Source: Geobacter sp. UBA698 (GTDB lineage Bacteria; Desulfobacterota; Desulfuromonadia; Geobacterales; Pseudopelobacteraceae). Taken from it: a stretch of DNA of 27,867 nucleotides. The DNA lies in assembly GCA_002298925.1 (NCBI GenBank), contig DBMM01000057.1:1-27867 (forward strand). Reading direction: 5' to 3'. The notes beneath the pieces were generated by a model, which was given only the letters and a program-made list of their open reading frames with translations, ran no database searches and had not been told where the DNA came from. Positions 13,098 to 20,840 of the stretch are shown here, piece by piece. Positions within the stretch are counted from its first letter, which is position 1; each line of letters begins with the position of its first letter. The position numbers and the translations under genes were made by a program.

Positions 13098-14558
13098 ATG
13101 AATTTAACACGCTGTTCAGGAACGATGATTAGCATCCTGGCCGCTGCATCCGCGCTTGCATTGTCCGGGTGTTCCAGGGAAAAAACGGAGCCGTCAATAA
13201 AGGTGCGGGTACCGGAGGGAGTAATCGACCCCGCTGCCTGGGGCAAGATTTACCCTGTCGAATTCGAATCATGGAAAAAAACCGATCTCCCGGAACCGCC
13301 GGGAAAGAGCAGGTACAAGCGGGGCTTTGACGCCGACCGAATCACTTACGACAAACTTTCCGAGTTTCCCTTCCTGGCATTGCTGTTACATGGCTGGGGA
13401 ATGGGTAGTGAGTATAATGAGCCCAAGGGCCATGCGCGCATGGTGCGGGACCAGCTGGAAGTTGACCCGACCAGGGTCAAGGCCGGCGGCGTCTGCCTCA
13501 CCTGCAAGACGCCCTATGCGCCGAAGCTGCAGAAGGAAATGGGAGCGGACTACTACAATACTCCCTTCAGGGAGGTGCTCGCCAGGATACCGGAGGATCA
13601 TCGGACCCTTGGCGTTGCCTGCAGCGACTGTCATGATCCCAGGGACATGACGCTTAAAATCTCCCGGGAGCTCACGCTGGGGAGCGCCTTGAATGAGATG
13701 GGGGTGAACCGGGCCAAGCTGACCCACCAGGAGATGCGGAGTTTGGTCTGCGCCCAGTGCCACGTCACCTACACGATCCCGAAGGACAAGCAGATGAATT
13801 CGGTCGGACTCTTCTTCCCGTGGCAGGGAAGCACCTGGGGAAAGATTACCATCGAAAAAATTATCAAGAAGATCCGCAGCGATCCTGCCTACGGCGAATG
13901 GACTCAGAGCGTCACCGGTTTCAAGCTGGGGTTCATCCGTCATCCCGAATTCGAGTTTTTCTCCAACAACAGTCTCCACTGGAATGCCAGGGCAACCTGC
14001 GGCGACTGTCACATGCCCGTGACCCAGGAGGGCGGCCGGAAAATTACAGATCATAGAATCATGAGCCCCCTCAAGAATGATCTCAAGGCATGCGAAAAGT
14101 GTCACATCGCCCGCATTGAGTGGCTCCGCGAGCAGGTTTACGCCATCCAGGACCGGACCATCGACAGTTTCATCCGTGCCGGCTACGCTACCGCTACCGT
14201 TGCCAAGCTCTTCGAAATGGTTCACCGCAAGCAGGCCAGAGGTACGAAGATCGACATGGCTCTGTACGAAGAGGCGAAGGCCCACTACGAAGAAGCGTTC
14301 TACCGGGTGATCTTCATCGGTGCGGAGAACTCGGTCGGCTTCCATAATCCGGTCGAGGCACAACGGATCCTGACCGACGCCGCCGGCCATGCCGGCAAGG
14401 CCGAGGCGCTCCTCCGCCAGGCGCTGATCGTTGCGCGGGCCCCGGCTCCGGCAACGGTGAATCTGCAGCTGAAAATGTACCTTGACAACCGCGGAGAACT
14501 AAAGCTCCGCTTCAAGCCCGAGCAAGAGATCAAGCCGCCAACCTCCTCCTCGCCCTGA
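13098..14558 (+). CDS. nrfA: Second, orphan NrfA-type pentaheme nitrite reductase
   Basis: 486 residues, very similar to the leftward copy. A lipobox (LSGC, about residue 25) again predicts a lipoprotein. Hemes: CLTCK, CSDCH, CAQCH, CGDCH and CEKCH, in the same order. Catalytic Arg (MVRDQLE), Tyr (CHVTYT) and His (NSLHW) are kept, and so are the marks of the calcium-free form (Thr in CHVTYT; Arg in GFIRHPEFE). No nrfH adjoins it, unlike the first copy, so its electron donor must be NrfH from the other operon or another quinol module such as the NrfBCD-like genes at the right end. GGGGAAG lies about 10 bases before the ATG. It follows the globin gene by 160 bp and probably has its own promoter. 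Divergence is spread evenly, so this is not a recent duplication. Confidence 0.95.
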   Translation: MNLTRCSGTMISILAAASALALSGCSREKTEPSIKVRVPEGVIDPAAWGKIYPVEFESWKKTDLPEPPGKSRYKRGFDADRITYDKLSEFPFLALLLHGWGMGSEYNEPKGHARMVRDQLEVDPTRVKAGGVCLTCKTPYAPKLQKEMGADYYNTPFREVLARIPEDHRTLGVACSDCHDPRDMTLKISRELTLGSALNEMGVNRAKLTHQEMRSLVCAQCHVTYTIPKDKQMNSVGLFFPWQGSTWGKITIEKIIKKIRSDPAYGEWTQSVTGFKLGFIRHPEFEFFSNNSLHWNARATCGDCHMPVTQEGGRKITDHRIMSPLKNDLKACEKCHIARIEWLREQVYAIQDRTIDSFIRAGYATATVAKLFEMVHRKQARGTKIDMALYEEAKAHYEEAFYRVIFIGAENSVGFHNPVEAQRILTDAAGHAGKAEALLRQALIVARAPAPATVNLQLKMYLDNRGELKLRFKPEQEIKPPTSSSP

Positions 14559-14589
14559 CACTCTTTCCGAGGCCTAAAAGCTGATGTTG

Positions 14590-14712
14590 TACCGATTTCA
14601 AATCAAAGATGAAATCAAGGCGGCGAGGATTGAGGCGACGAAGGCATACAGATAGTATGTTGAGGAGCCGAAGACGAGCCAACGAAGATAGCGCTTTGAT
14701 TTGGAATTGGTA
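14590..14712. repeat. 123-bp element with 19-bp terminal inverted repeats (MITE/REP-like)
   Basis: The left arm (14590-14608) and right arm (14694-14712) are inverted copies with two mismatches in 19 bases (core CAAATCAAAG). A small hairpin, CATAC-AGATA-GTATG (14645-14659), lies almost exactly in the centre. The interior is purine-rich and has no ORF. It occupies the gap between nrfA2 and the sigma-54 activator, ending 33 bp before the activator start. It looks like a non-autonomous repeat that landed in the regulator's upstream region. Confidence 0.6.
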
Positions 14713-14745
14713 TTACCAGCCAGTAACATCGCCAGGAGAAACACC

Positions 14746-16116
14746 ATGGACGGAGACAAAGGGACACTGGATTCCTCAATATACCAGGCGATACTGGCAT
14801 GCATGGGCGAAGGGATCATCTTTGTCGACAAGGATGACCGACTGGCGTACATCAACGCTGCGGCAGAGAAGATTCGTAACATCCGGGCGGAGAATTACCT
14901 GGGCTTGAATCTCAGCTCAATCCATTCTCCGCAGACAGCCGAGCGGGTCCGGGAGCTTTTGGCCGGCATGAAGCGCGGGGCAATGCCTTCCTGTACGAAG
15001 ACTATCGAGGTCAAGGAGAAAATCTTCGAAAATTGTTATTATCCGATTCGGGACAATAGCGGCAACTATGTGGGGACGCTTCTCGTCAGCCGGGACATCA
15101 CCGAGAAAGAACTCCTGAAGGAAGAGAATTTAGGGCTCCGCGAGCAGGTGCACTCTGAACTCGGATTCGGCGATATGATCGGCAAAAGCCCAGCCATGCA
15201 ACCGGTCTTCAAGGTCATACACGCCGCGGCCGCCGTTGACTCCACCATTCTGATTACCGGTGAGAGCGGCACCGGTAAAGAGCTGGTGGCGCTCGCCATC
15301 CATGAGCACAGCCGGCGCAAGAACCACCCCATGATCAAGGTCAACTGCGCGGCGCTGCCGGAGACACTCCTGGAATCTGAATTGTTCGGCTATGAAAAGG
15401 GGGCCTTCACCGGGGCAGTCAAAGAACGTAAAGGCAAGTTTGAACAGGCCCAGGGCGGATCGATTTTTCTGGATGAAATCGCTGAAATGCCGATTGCGGC
15501 ACAGTCCAAGCTGCTGAGGGTTCTGCAGGAAAGGACCGTAGAGCGGCTTGGCGGCAACAAGGAAATCAAGGTGGATGTGCGGATAATCGCCGCCACCAAC
15601 AAAGATCTTCGTCATGAAGTTGATACAAGGAAATTCAGGGAGGATCTTTACTATCGACTAAACGTCATTCCGATCCATCTGCCTCCACTGCGAGAACGGC
15701 GTGAAGACATTCAGCCACTGGCGCAGCAGTTTCTCAACCGGTTTGCCGAAAAGATGCATAAGCCGGTCCTGGAGATTGCTGCGAATGCCAATAATGCCCT
15801 GATGGAATATGCCTATCCCGGCAACATCCGCGAACTGGAAAACACCATCGAACGGGCGGTAGCACTCTCCATTGGCGGCGAACTGAGACTCGAGGACCTT
15901 CCCCTCGATTTTTCCAGACCGCTCCCTGCTCCTTCCCCCTCCACACCACCTCCCTCCGTCGCAGGATCACTTGCCACGACTGTTCATCGCTTCGAAAGGT
16001 CCGCCATAGAAGAGGCCCTCCGCGCCACAGGGAATCGAAAGGGGGAAGCGGCAAAACTTCTTGGCATCTCCCGGAAGACCCTGTGGGAAAAAATGAAACT
16101 TCTCCAAATTACGTAA
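14746..16116 (+). CDS. Sigma-54-dependent transcriptional activator (PAS - AAA+ - Fis-type HTH)
   Basis: 456 residues. A PAS sensor (about 8-122) replaces the usual receiver domain, so it responds to a ligand or redox state directly rather than to a histidine kinase. The AAA+ domain has Walker A GESGTGKE (172-179), the sigma-54-contacting GAFTGA loop (219-224), Walker B GSIFLDEIAE (238-247) and the R-finger region REDLYYRLNV. A Pro/Ser-rich linker (about 392-412) leads to a Fis-type helix-turn-helix (IEEALRATGNRKGEAAKLLGISRKTLWEKM). AGGAG lies seven bases before the ATG; an upstream TTG at 14701 is unlikely. Its stop is 210 bp before aclB, and that gap holds a -24/-12 promoter and a matching dyad. 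It therefore very probably activates the downstream citrate lyase operon. The PAS ligand is unknown. Confidence 0.93.
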   Translation: MDGDKGTLDSSIYQAILACMGEGIIFVDKDDRLAYINAAAEKIRNIRAENYLGLNLSSIHSPQTAERVRELLAGMKRGAMPSCTKTIEVKEKIFENCYYPIRDNSGNYVGTLLVSRDITEKELLKEENLGLREQVHSELGFGDMIGKSPAMQPVFKVIHAAAAVDSTILITGESGTGKELVALAIHEHSRRKNHPMIKVNCAALPETLLESELFGYEKGAFTGAVKERKGKFEQAQGGSIFLDEIAEMPIAAQSKLLRVLQERTVERLGGNKEIKVDVRIIAATNKDLRHEVDTRKFREDLYYRLNVIPIHLPPLRERREDIQPLAQQFLNRFAEKMHKPVLEIAANANNALMEYAYPGNIRELENTIERAVALSIGGELRLEDLPLDFSRPLPAPSPSTPPPSVAGSLATTVHRFERSAIEEALRATGNRKGEAAKLLGISRKTLWEKMKLLQIT

Positions 16117-16130
16117 CATTTTCCTCCCAT

Positions 16131-16150
16131 ATGTTACGACTCGGTAACAT
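16131..16150. promoter_or_regulatory. Predicted enhancer dyad for the sigma-54 activator (ATGTTAC-N6-GTAACAT)
   Basis: A perfect 7-bp inverted repeat with a 6-bp spacer. Further half-sites in the same phase lie at 16113-16119 (GTAACAT, overlapping the activator's stop codon) and 16154-16159 (GTAACG). The dyad centre is about 117 bp upstream of the -24 element, normal for an NtrC-class enhancer. A lone GTAACAT at 14723-14729, just before the activator gene, may allow weak autoregulation. Confidence 0.7.
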
Positions 16151-16255
16151 GCGGTAACGACGTTTCTCTCTCCCTTCTCACCTCAACCCTGCCCCTTCTT
16201 ACAAAAAACTCCATGTAATCAGTCGTTTAAATAAATTATCACACCGATCAATTCT

Positions 16256-16271
16256 TGGTACACCAATTGCA
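16256..16271 (+). promoter_or_regulatory. Sigma-54 (-24/-12) promoter of the aclB-aclA operon
   Basis: TGGTACA-CCAA-TTGCA (16256-16271) against the consensus TGGCACG-N4-TTGCA. GG at 16257-16258 and GC at 16269-16270 are exactly 12 bp apart. The predicted start, near 16282, is about 45 bp before the aclB ATG. No comparable site was found before nrfH or nrfA2. Confidence 0.85.
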
Positions 16272-16326
16272 AATATAAAAATAAATTAATAAATGCGGTA
16301 TCACACACATAAAACAGGAGGTCTCC

Positions 16327-17592
16327 ATGCAATTAACGGGCTTAAAGTACGGACAGCGGCTTCTGGATCTGGTTGATTTTCCCGTGGCGCCGGTGCTTAC
16401 CGAGGATGCGTCCCATGATGAAATCAATCACCTGATCGAGTCCCATGGGGGGAAATGCATCGTCAAACCTGTTTTTCTCGGGGGGGTGGGAAAGAAGGGA
16501 AAAGCGGGACTTGTGCGCATTGTCACCAATGTATTTGATGCCATGGTGGCCAAGCGTGACCTGTTCTTTGCCATTCACCAGCAGGGGAATCGCGCCGTAC
16601 AGGCATGCGGAGTGACCTTCGAGGGGTACATCTCCTCCGACATCGAAATCTACGCCAGTATTACGGATTCAAGTGAGTATCGCATGCCGGTGCTTCTTCT
16701 AACGACAGAGGGGGGTGTGGATGTCGAGGATGTGCCGGCCGAGAATAAGCGGACGATCCTGTTCAATCCGGTTACCGGGGTCAAATCGTTTCATATCAAC
16801 GACGCCCTGCGCGAACTGAAGTGCCCGTCACAGTACATCAGCTCCCTGGTTCAGCACCTCCCCAAACTCTGGCAGGCCTATGACAATTACGGACTTACCA
16901 CCCTGGAGCTCAACCCGATACGGATGGGGAGGGTGAAAGGGCGCTACGTCCCCTTCGCCTGCGATATCAAGGCCTCCTTCGATCAGGACAATCAGGCCTG
17001 GAAAAGGCTGGGGTATCCGGAAGAAATCTTTTCCACGACCATCACCCAGTTCGAATCGCAAATCAATGTCCTGCGGACCCATCAGGGGCAGAGCGACGTC
17101 ACGGAGATAAACCCCAAGGGAACGGTCCTGCCGTTCATCTTCGGCGGCGGCGCAAACAGCGCTGCCACGGAAATACTGGGAGACAAGGCCATCCTTTCTT
17201 CCGATTTCGGCGGCAATCCTCCCTACGCCAAGATCAAGGCAATTGCCGACATAACCTTCCGCCACTGGCTCCCCCAGGCCAACGTGCTCCTGCTGATCGG
17301 TGGCCGGGCGAACAACACCAACATCTTCACCACCTTCAAGGCGATTTTCGACTCACTGAAGGAGCATATCGGCCTGAACCCCAACATCTTCGTCGTCGCG
17401 GGACGGGGCGGCCCCAAGGTGATCGAGGGCATGGTGTACGGCAGGGATGTTCTCGACAGCCTTCGAATCCCGTATCGTTTTTTCGGACATGACAGCAGCA
17501 TGATGAGCGTCCTGCAACACGCCATGGAGATCGATACGTTTCTCGGACAGAGAGACGACGAAACTCGACAAGGGTACGGCACATCGATATGA
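16327..17592 (+). CDS. aclB: ATP-citrate lyase small (beta) subunit, citryl-CoA-synthetase type
   Basis: 421 residues, the length of the N-terminal part of ATP-citrate lyase. An ATP-grasp fold comes first: ESHGGKCIVKPVFLGGVGKKGKAGLV (about 38-63), with the metal/nucleotide motif L-E-L-N-P at Glu194. The CoA-ligase Rossmann domain follows: FGGGANSAATEILGD (about 275-289), SSDFGGNPPYAKI, NVLLLIGGRANNTNIF and NIFVVAGRGGPKVIEGM. Together with the next gene it would use ATP and CoA to convert citrate to acetyl-CoA and oxaloacetate, the defining step of the reductive TCA cycle. A strong ribosome site (AGGAGG) precedes the ATG. It is the first gene of the operon behind the sigma-54 promoter. A succinyl-CoA synthetase beta subunit is less likely because of the neighbour's citrate-synthase domain. 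Confidence 0.88.
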   Translation: MQLTGLKYGQRLLDLVDFPVAPVLTEDASHDEINHLIESHGGKCIVKPVFLGGVGKKGKAGLVRIVTNVFDAMVAKRDLFFAIHQQGNRAVQACGVTFEGYISSDIEIYASITDSSEYRMPVLLLTTEGGVDVEDVPAENKRTILFNPVTGVKSFHINDALRELKCPSQYISSLVQHLPKLWQAYDNYGLTTLELNPIRMGRVKGRYVPFACDIKASFDQDNQAWKRLGYPEEIFSTTITQFESQINVLRTHQGQSDVTEINPKGTVLPFIFGGGANSAATEILGDKAILSSDFGGNPPYAKIKAIADITFRHWLPQANVLLLIGGRANNTNIFTTFKAIFDSLKEHIGLNPNIFVVAGRGGPKVIEGMVYGRDVLDSLRIPYRFFGHDSSMMSVLQHAMEIDTFLGQRDDETRQGYGTSI

Positions 17593-17626
17593 ACAGCGGC
17601 ACTAATCGGTATACGAGGAGACAATC

Positions 17627-20356
17627 ATGAATCACCAAAATAATCCTTTTCCCTATTACGTCGGTGTTCAGTCACTGCACGAGCTGGCCCACAAACACTC
17701 CCGCGTCTGCATCATGAACATCCGGGGAACCGAGAGTTCCCTGGTGACTCCGGTTTCCCACGCTTACAGCGGCGGGAATGTGGTCGCCGGCGTTCAGTAC
17801 GGCGAATCATCCGGGACATTTGAAACCCCCGCCGGCGACATCCCTGTCTTCGGCAGCATTGCCGACGTCATCCGGGCCGGGATACATTTTGATACCGGGG
17901 TGATCTATCTCCCCCCGACGGCGGTCTCCCATGCGGTCTCGGAGATGTGTGCCCGCAATGTCGATCTCAAGCGCATTGTAATCGTAACCGAAAAAGTGCC
18001 GGTCCGCGATTCGCGCATGATCCGCTATGGTTGCCAGAACAGAAAGATTGATGTCATCGGGGCCAATACTCTGGGGATAGCCAACCCCTGGGACCAGGTC
18101 AGGATCGGCGGGGCGCTGGGAGGAGACACCCCGGAGGAAAGCCTCCGGAAAGGGAGTATCGCGATCTACAGCAACTCCGGGAATTTCAGCACGACCCTAT
18201 CCGAGTACCTGAAAACCGCCGGGTTCGGCACATCGACGATCCTCAGCAGCGGCAAGGATGTCTACATACACTTCGCGCTGGCAGAATTCCTCTATTGCGC
18301 GGAAAACGATCCCCGTACCAGGGCGATCGTTGTCTACGTAGAACCGGGAGGTTATTACGAAAAGCAGGCCCTGGACTGGGTCGAACAGGGGCGGATCAAG
18401 CTGACCAAGCCGATCATCGCCTGCGTGACAGGACGCTGGAAGAAGAACCTCACCCGATCGTGCGGCCATGCCGGCGCCATGGCCGGTAGCGGTGACGACG
18501 CGGAGGCGAAAGAGGGATGGTTCGATCACTTTTTCGGTGTCCCGGAGTTCGATCAGGATAAACCGGCAGTTTCACGTCGCGGGGTCCGCATCAGGTCCAT
18601 CCAGGATGTGCCGGAGGCGGTTAACGCCTGCGTAAAACTCTTCGGAGGCCTCCCCGATTTCGAATCGACGGGCGACCTGAGCCTCAAGCCCTGGTTTATT
18701 AACGATCAGGAACTGATCCTCCCCGCCGGTCTGCGGATGAAGGCGGTCAAGGCGATATCCCCCTACGGCGAGGAAATAGAGAAATCCAACCAGCTGATAG
18801 GGGCGCGCATCATTCGGGAACCGATGCGGAACCGCTCCGGCGCGAGCTCCATCGCCCCGGGCGATCACACCATCTCCCTGCACGGACAAAAACTTCTCGA
18901 TCTCATTGAAAACCCTTTCGGAGCGATGTGTATCTATTCGGTGCTGAAGACCATGCCGGACAAGAACCGGATGGCGCTGATCAATCCCCTCCTCAACTGG
19001 TTCGTCGCCCGAGGCAGCGAGCATGTAGAGACCGTAGTCCGCGGTCGCGGGAACGGGTGCACCCCCAACGCATCCATAGCCTCCGAGGTGCTGCTTGCCG
19101 GCAACAATTGGCTCTTCGAGGATCTGAGATCTGCCTGCTCCTGGCTCATCGACCAGTTCTATCACGAAGCGGACATCGAACTCCGCATTGACGAAGAGAT
19201 CGTTGCCCGGAAATGCCGTGCCGACGAACCGCCCCCCCCGATGCGGCGCGGAGAAGGGTCCGGAAAATGGGCGGACTACTTCAGCGCCGTGCTCAGGGAG
19301 AGCGGCCAGGAGACAATCCTTACCCGCTTTGCCCAGGAATACGCGGGCACACGAGAAGAGACGGACAACGGGTTTGATCCGTTAACCCTGCTGCTTGCCT
19401 CCATCCTGACGAGTCTCGCCTGGAAACCGCTCCTGGAACGACGCATCACCCGGGAGACCGCACAGGATCTCGGGACGTACTTGGGGTTGAACGGCATCAT
19501 CGTCGGTGTCTCCCCGGTGAACCCGGAAAAAAACGACTTCTGGCAGAGACTGAACAGACTAGCCGAACCGGCGATCCTGTCGACCGATTATTCATCGACC
19601 TGTTTCCAGGTGCTGTTCAACCGGGTTCCGGAAGATCATGAACTCTTCGCCTTCAATTCCCTGCTTAACCTGACCGTGACCAATGGTCCGGGAACCCTCA
19701 GTTCAAAAGGAGCCAAGGAGAGCGTCAGCGCCAGGAACCATATCGCCACCGCCTATGCCGGATTCATGACCAACACCGGCCTTGCCCATGGCGGCAACGG
19801 CTTTGAAGCGGTGAGCTATCTTCTGCAGACCTTTGCCGGCGTCGATCCGTACCAGACCGACACGACCGGTCGCGAAGCCGTATTCAAACGGCTGGCCTCC
19901 GAAGCGACCCAGGAGTTCGTCATCCGCAAGAAAAAGGCAAAGCTCGAAGGGGTAACGGAAAGGATTCCGTGTATCAACCATCCGGTATTCCGCGGCAAGC
20001 AGGAGAACCATGACCCGCGCGAGGTGCATCTGCGCACACTGCTCAAGGCCAGGGACGTCGTCAATCCGTTCCTCGAATACTATCACTACCTGGTCGGGGA
20101 ACTCCATGCCGAAGGGATAACACCCAACATCTATTGCGTCAATGTCGATGCGGCGATTGCCTGCATTGCGCTGGACCTGTTCTGGCAGCAACTGCAGCGC
20201 GGCGAACTGGGAGAGAAAGAGGCCCAGGAGATCGTCTTCACACTGTTCCTCTACGGCAGGATGGCGGGGGTCTCGGCGGAGATCGCCGACCACCTGAGCA
20301 GAGGGCTTGATATGGACTGCCGGACCCCTCCGGAAGAGCTTGTGTATCTTGTATGA
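17627..20356 (+). CDS. aclA: ATP-citrate lyase large (alpha) subunit with citrate-synthase-like C-terminus; unusually long
   Basis: 909 residues, against about 610 for typical AclA. Residues 1-345 are a CoA-binding/ligase module with the phospho-histidine motif CGHAGAMAGSGD (His281). The C-terminal 330 residues are citrate-synthase-like and keep all three active-site residues: His721 (TGLAHGGNGFEAV), His785 (CINHPVFRGKQENHDPR, where GHR is the usual form) and Asp841 (YCVNVDAAIA). Between them, residues about 385-570 (from ARIIREPM) seem to be a second, degenerate citrate-synthase-like copy: SVLKTMPDKNRMALINPLLN parallels VLFNRVPEDHELFAFNSLLN in the active copy. The likely reaction is ATP-dependent citrate cleavage. 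A divergent 'type II' enzyme is known from Magnetococcus (recalled). It lies 34 bp after aclB, in the same operon. Confidence 0.88.
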   Translation: MNHQNNPFPYYVGVQSLHELAHKHSRVCIMNIRGTESSLVTPVSHAYSGGNVVAGVQYGESSGTFETPAGDIPVFGSIADVIRAGIHFDTGVIYLPPTAVSHAVSEMCARNVDLKRIVIVTEKVPVRDSRMIRYGCQNRKIDVIGANTLGIANPWDQVRIGGALGGDTPEESLRKGSIAIYSNSGNFSTTLSEYLKTAGFGTSTILSSGKDVYIHFALAEFLYCAENDPRTRAIVVYVEPGGYYEKQALDWVEQGRIKLTKPIIACVTGRWKKNLTRSCGHAGAMAGSGDDAEAKEGWFDHFFGVPEFDQDKPAVSRRGVRIRSIQDVPEAVNACVKLFGGLPDFESTGDLSLKPWFINDQELILPAGLRMKAVKAISPYGEEIEKSNQLIGARIIREPMRNRSGASSIAPGDHTISLHGQKLLDLIENPFGAMCIYSVLKTMPDKNRMALINPLLNWFVARGSEHVETVVRGRGNGCTPNASIASEVLLAGNNWLFEDLRSACSWLIDQFYHEADIELRIDEEIVARKCRADEPPPPMRRGEGSGKWADYFSAVLRESGQETILTRFAQEYAGTREETDNGFDPLTLLLASILTSLAWKPLLERRITRETAQDLGTYLGLNGIIVGVSPVNPEKNDFWQRLNRLAEPAILSTDYSSTCFQVLFNRVPEDHELFAFNSLLNLTVTNGPGTLSSKGAKESVSARNHIATAYAGFMTNTGLAHGGNGFEAVSYLLQTFAGVDPYQTDTTGREAVFKRLASEATQEFVIRKKKAKLEGVTERIPCINHPVFRGKQENHDPREVHLRTLLKARDVVNPFLEYYHYLVGELHAEGITPNIYCVNVDAAIACIALDLFWQQLQRGELGEKEAQEIVFTLFLYGRMAGVSAEIADHLSRGLDMDCRTPPEELVYLV

Positions 20357-20383
20357 CGATAATATTGAGCGAGGAGGTGGCCC

Positions 20384-20827
20384 ATGGAGAACCTTAAGAA
20401 GATCAGAAACACCCCCGTTTCGGAACTGATGCAGAGAGACGTGATCACCATCGACGGCAGCCGGAACGTCGCCGAGGCGATCCAGATCATGAAAACGCGC
20501 AAAGTTGCCAGTCTCGTCGTGCTGCCGAGAAACGAAGACGATGCCTACGGCATCCTCACGGTGCGGGACATCCTGGGAAAGGTTATCGATCCCGGGGAGA
20601 ATATCTACCGCGACATCTGGAACACCCAGGTGCATGACATCATGAACAAGCCGGTCTTCAGCATCGACCCGACCATGCGCGTGAAGTACGCGCTCAGGAT
20701 GATGAACAAGCTCGGCGTCAGGCGACTGGTGGTCCTGCGGGGGAACGAACTCCAGGGAATCATCAGCGAGATCGAGATATTCCGCGCGGTAGAGGAACTG
20801 CCGGCGGTAACCAAAGTGGCGTTGTAG
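20384..20827 (+). CDS. CBS-pair protein, probable adenine-nucleotide-sensing regulator
   Basis: 147 residues made of two CBS motifs only. CBS1 is about 11-72 (VSELMQRDVITIDGSRNVAEAIQIM, then GILTVRDILGKV). CBS2 is about 78-140 (VHDIMNKPVFSIDPTMRVKYALRMM, then GIISEIEIFRAV). Such Bateman modules bind AMP, ADP, ATP or S-adenosylmethionine and alter the activity of a partner. No enzyme domain is attached. The gene sits between aclA (27-bp gap, strong GGAGG site) and sdhA (13-bp gap), so it must be made with both enzymes. A role as an energy-charge gauge for the ATP-consuming lyase is plausible but inferred. Confidence 0.88.
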   Translation: MENLKKIRNTPVSELMQRDVITIDGSRNVAEAIQIMKTRKVASLVVLPRNEDDAYGILTVRDILGKVIDPGENIYRDIWNTQVHDIMNKPVFSIDPTMRVKYALRMMNKLGVRRLVVLRGNELQGIISEIEIFRAVEELPAVTKVAL

Positions 20828-20840
20828 CCGGGAGCAAACA

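Noticed and set aside
13386..14390. 334-codon leftward frame inside the second nrfA
   Set aside because: Fully antisense to a conserved pentaheme enzyme; its product matches no family and arises from GC-rich codon positions.
14746..16116. Two-component response regulator for the sigma-54 activator
   Set aside because: The N-terminal domain is PAS, with no receiver Asp/Lys pattern and no histidine kinase gene beside it.
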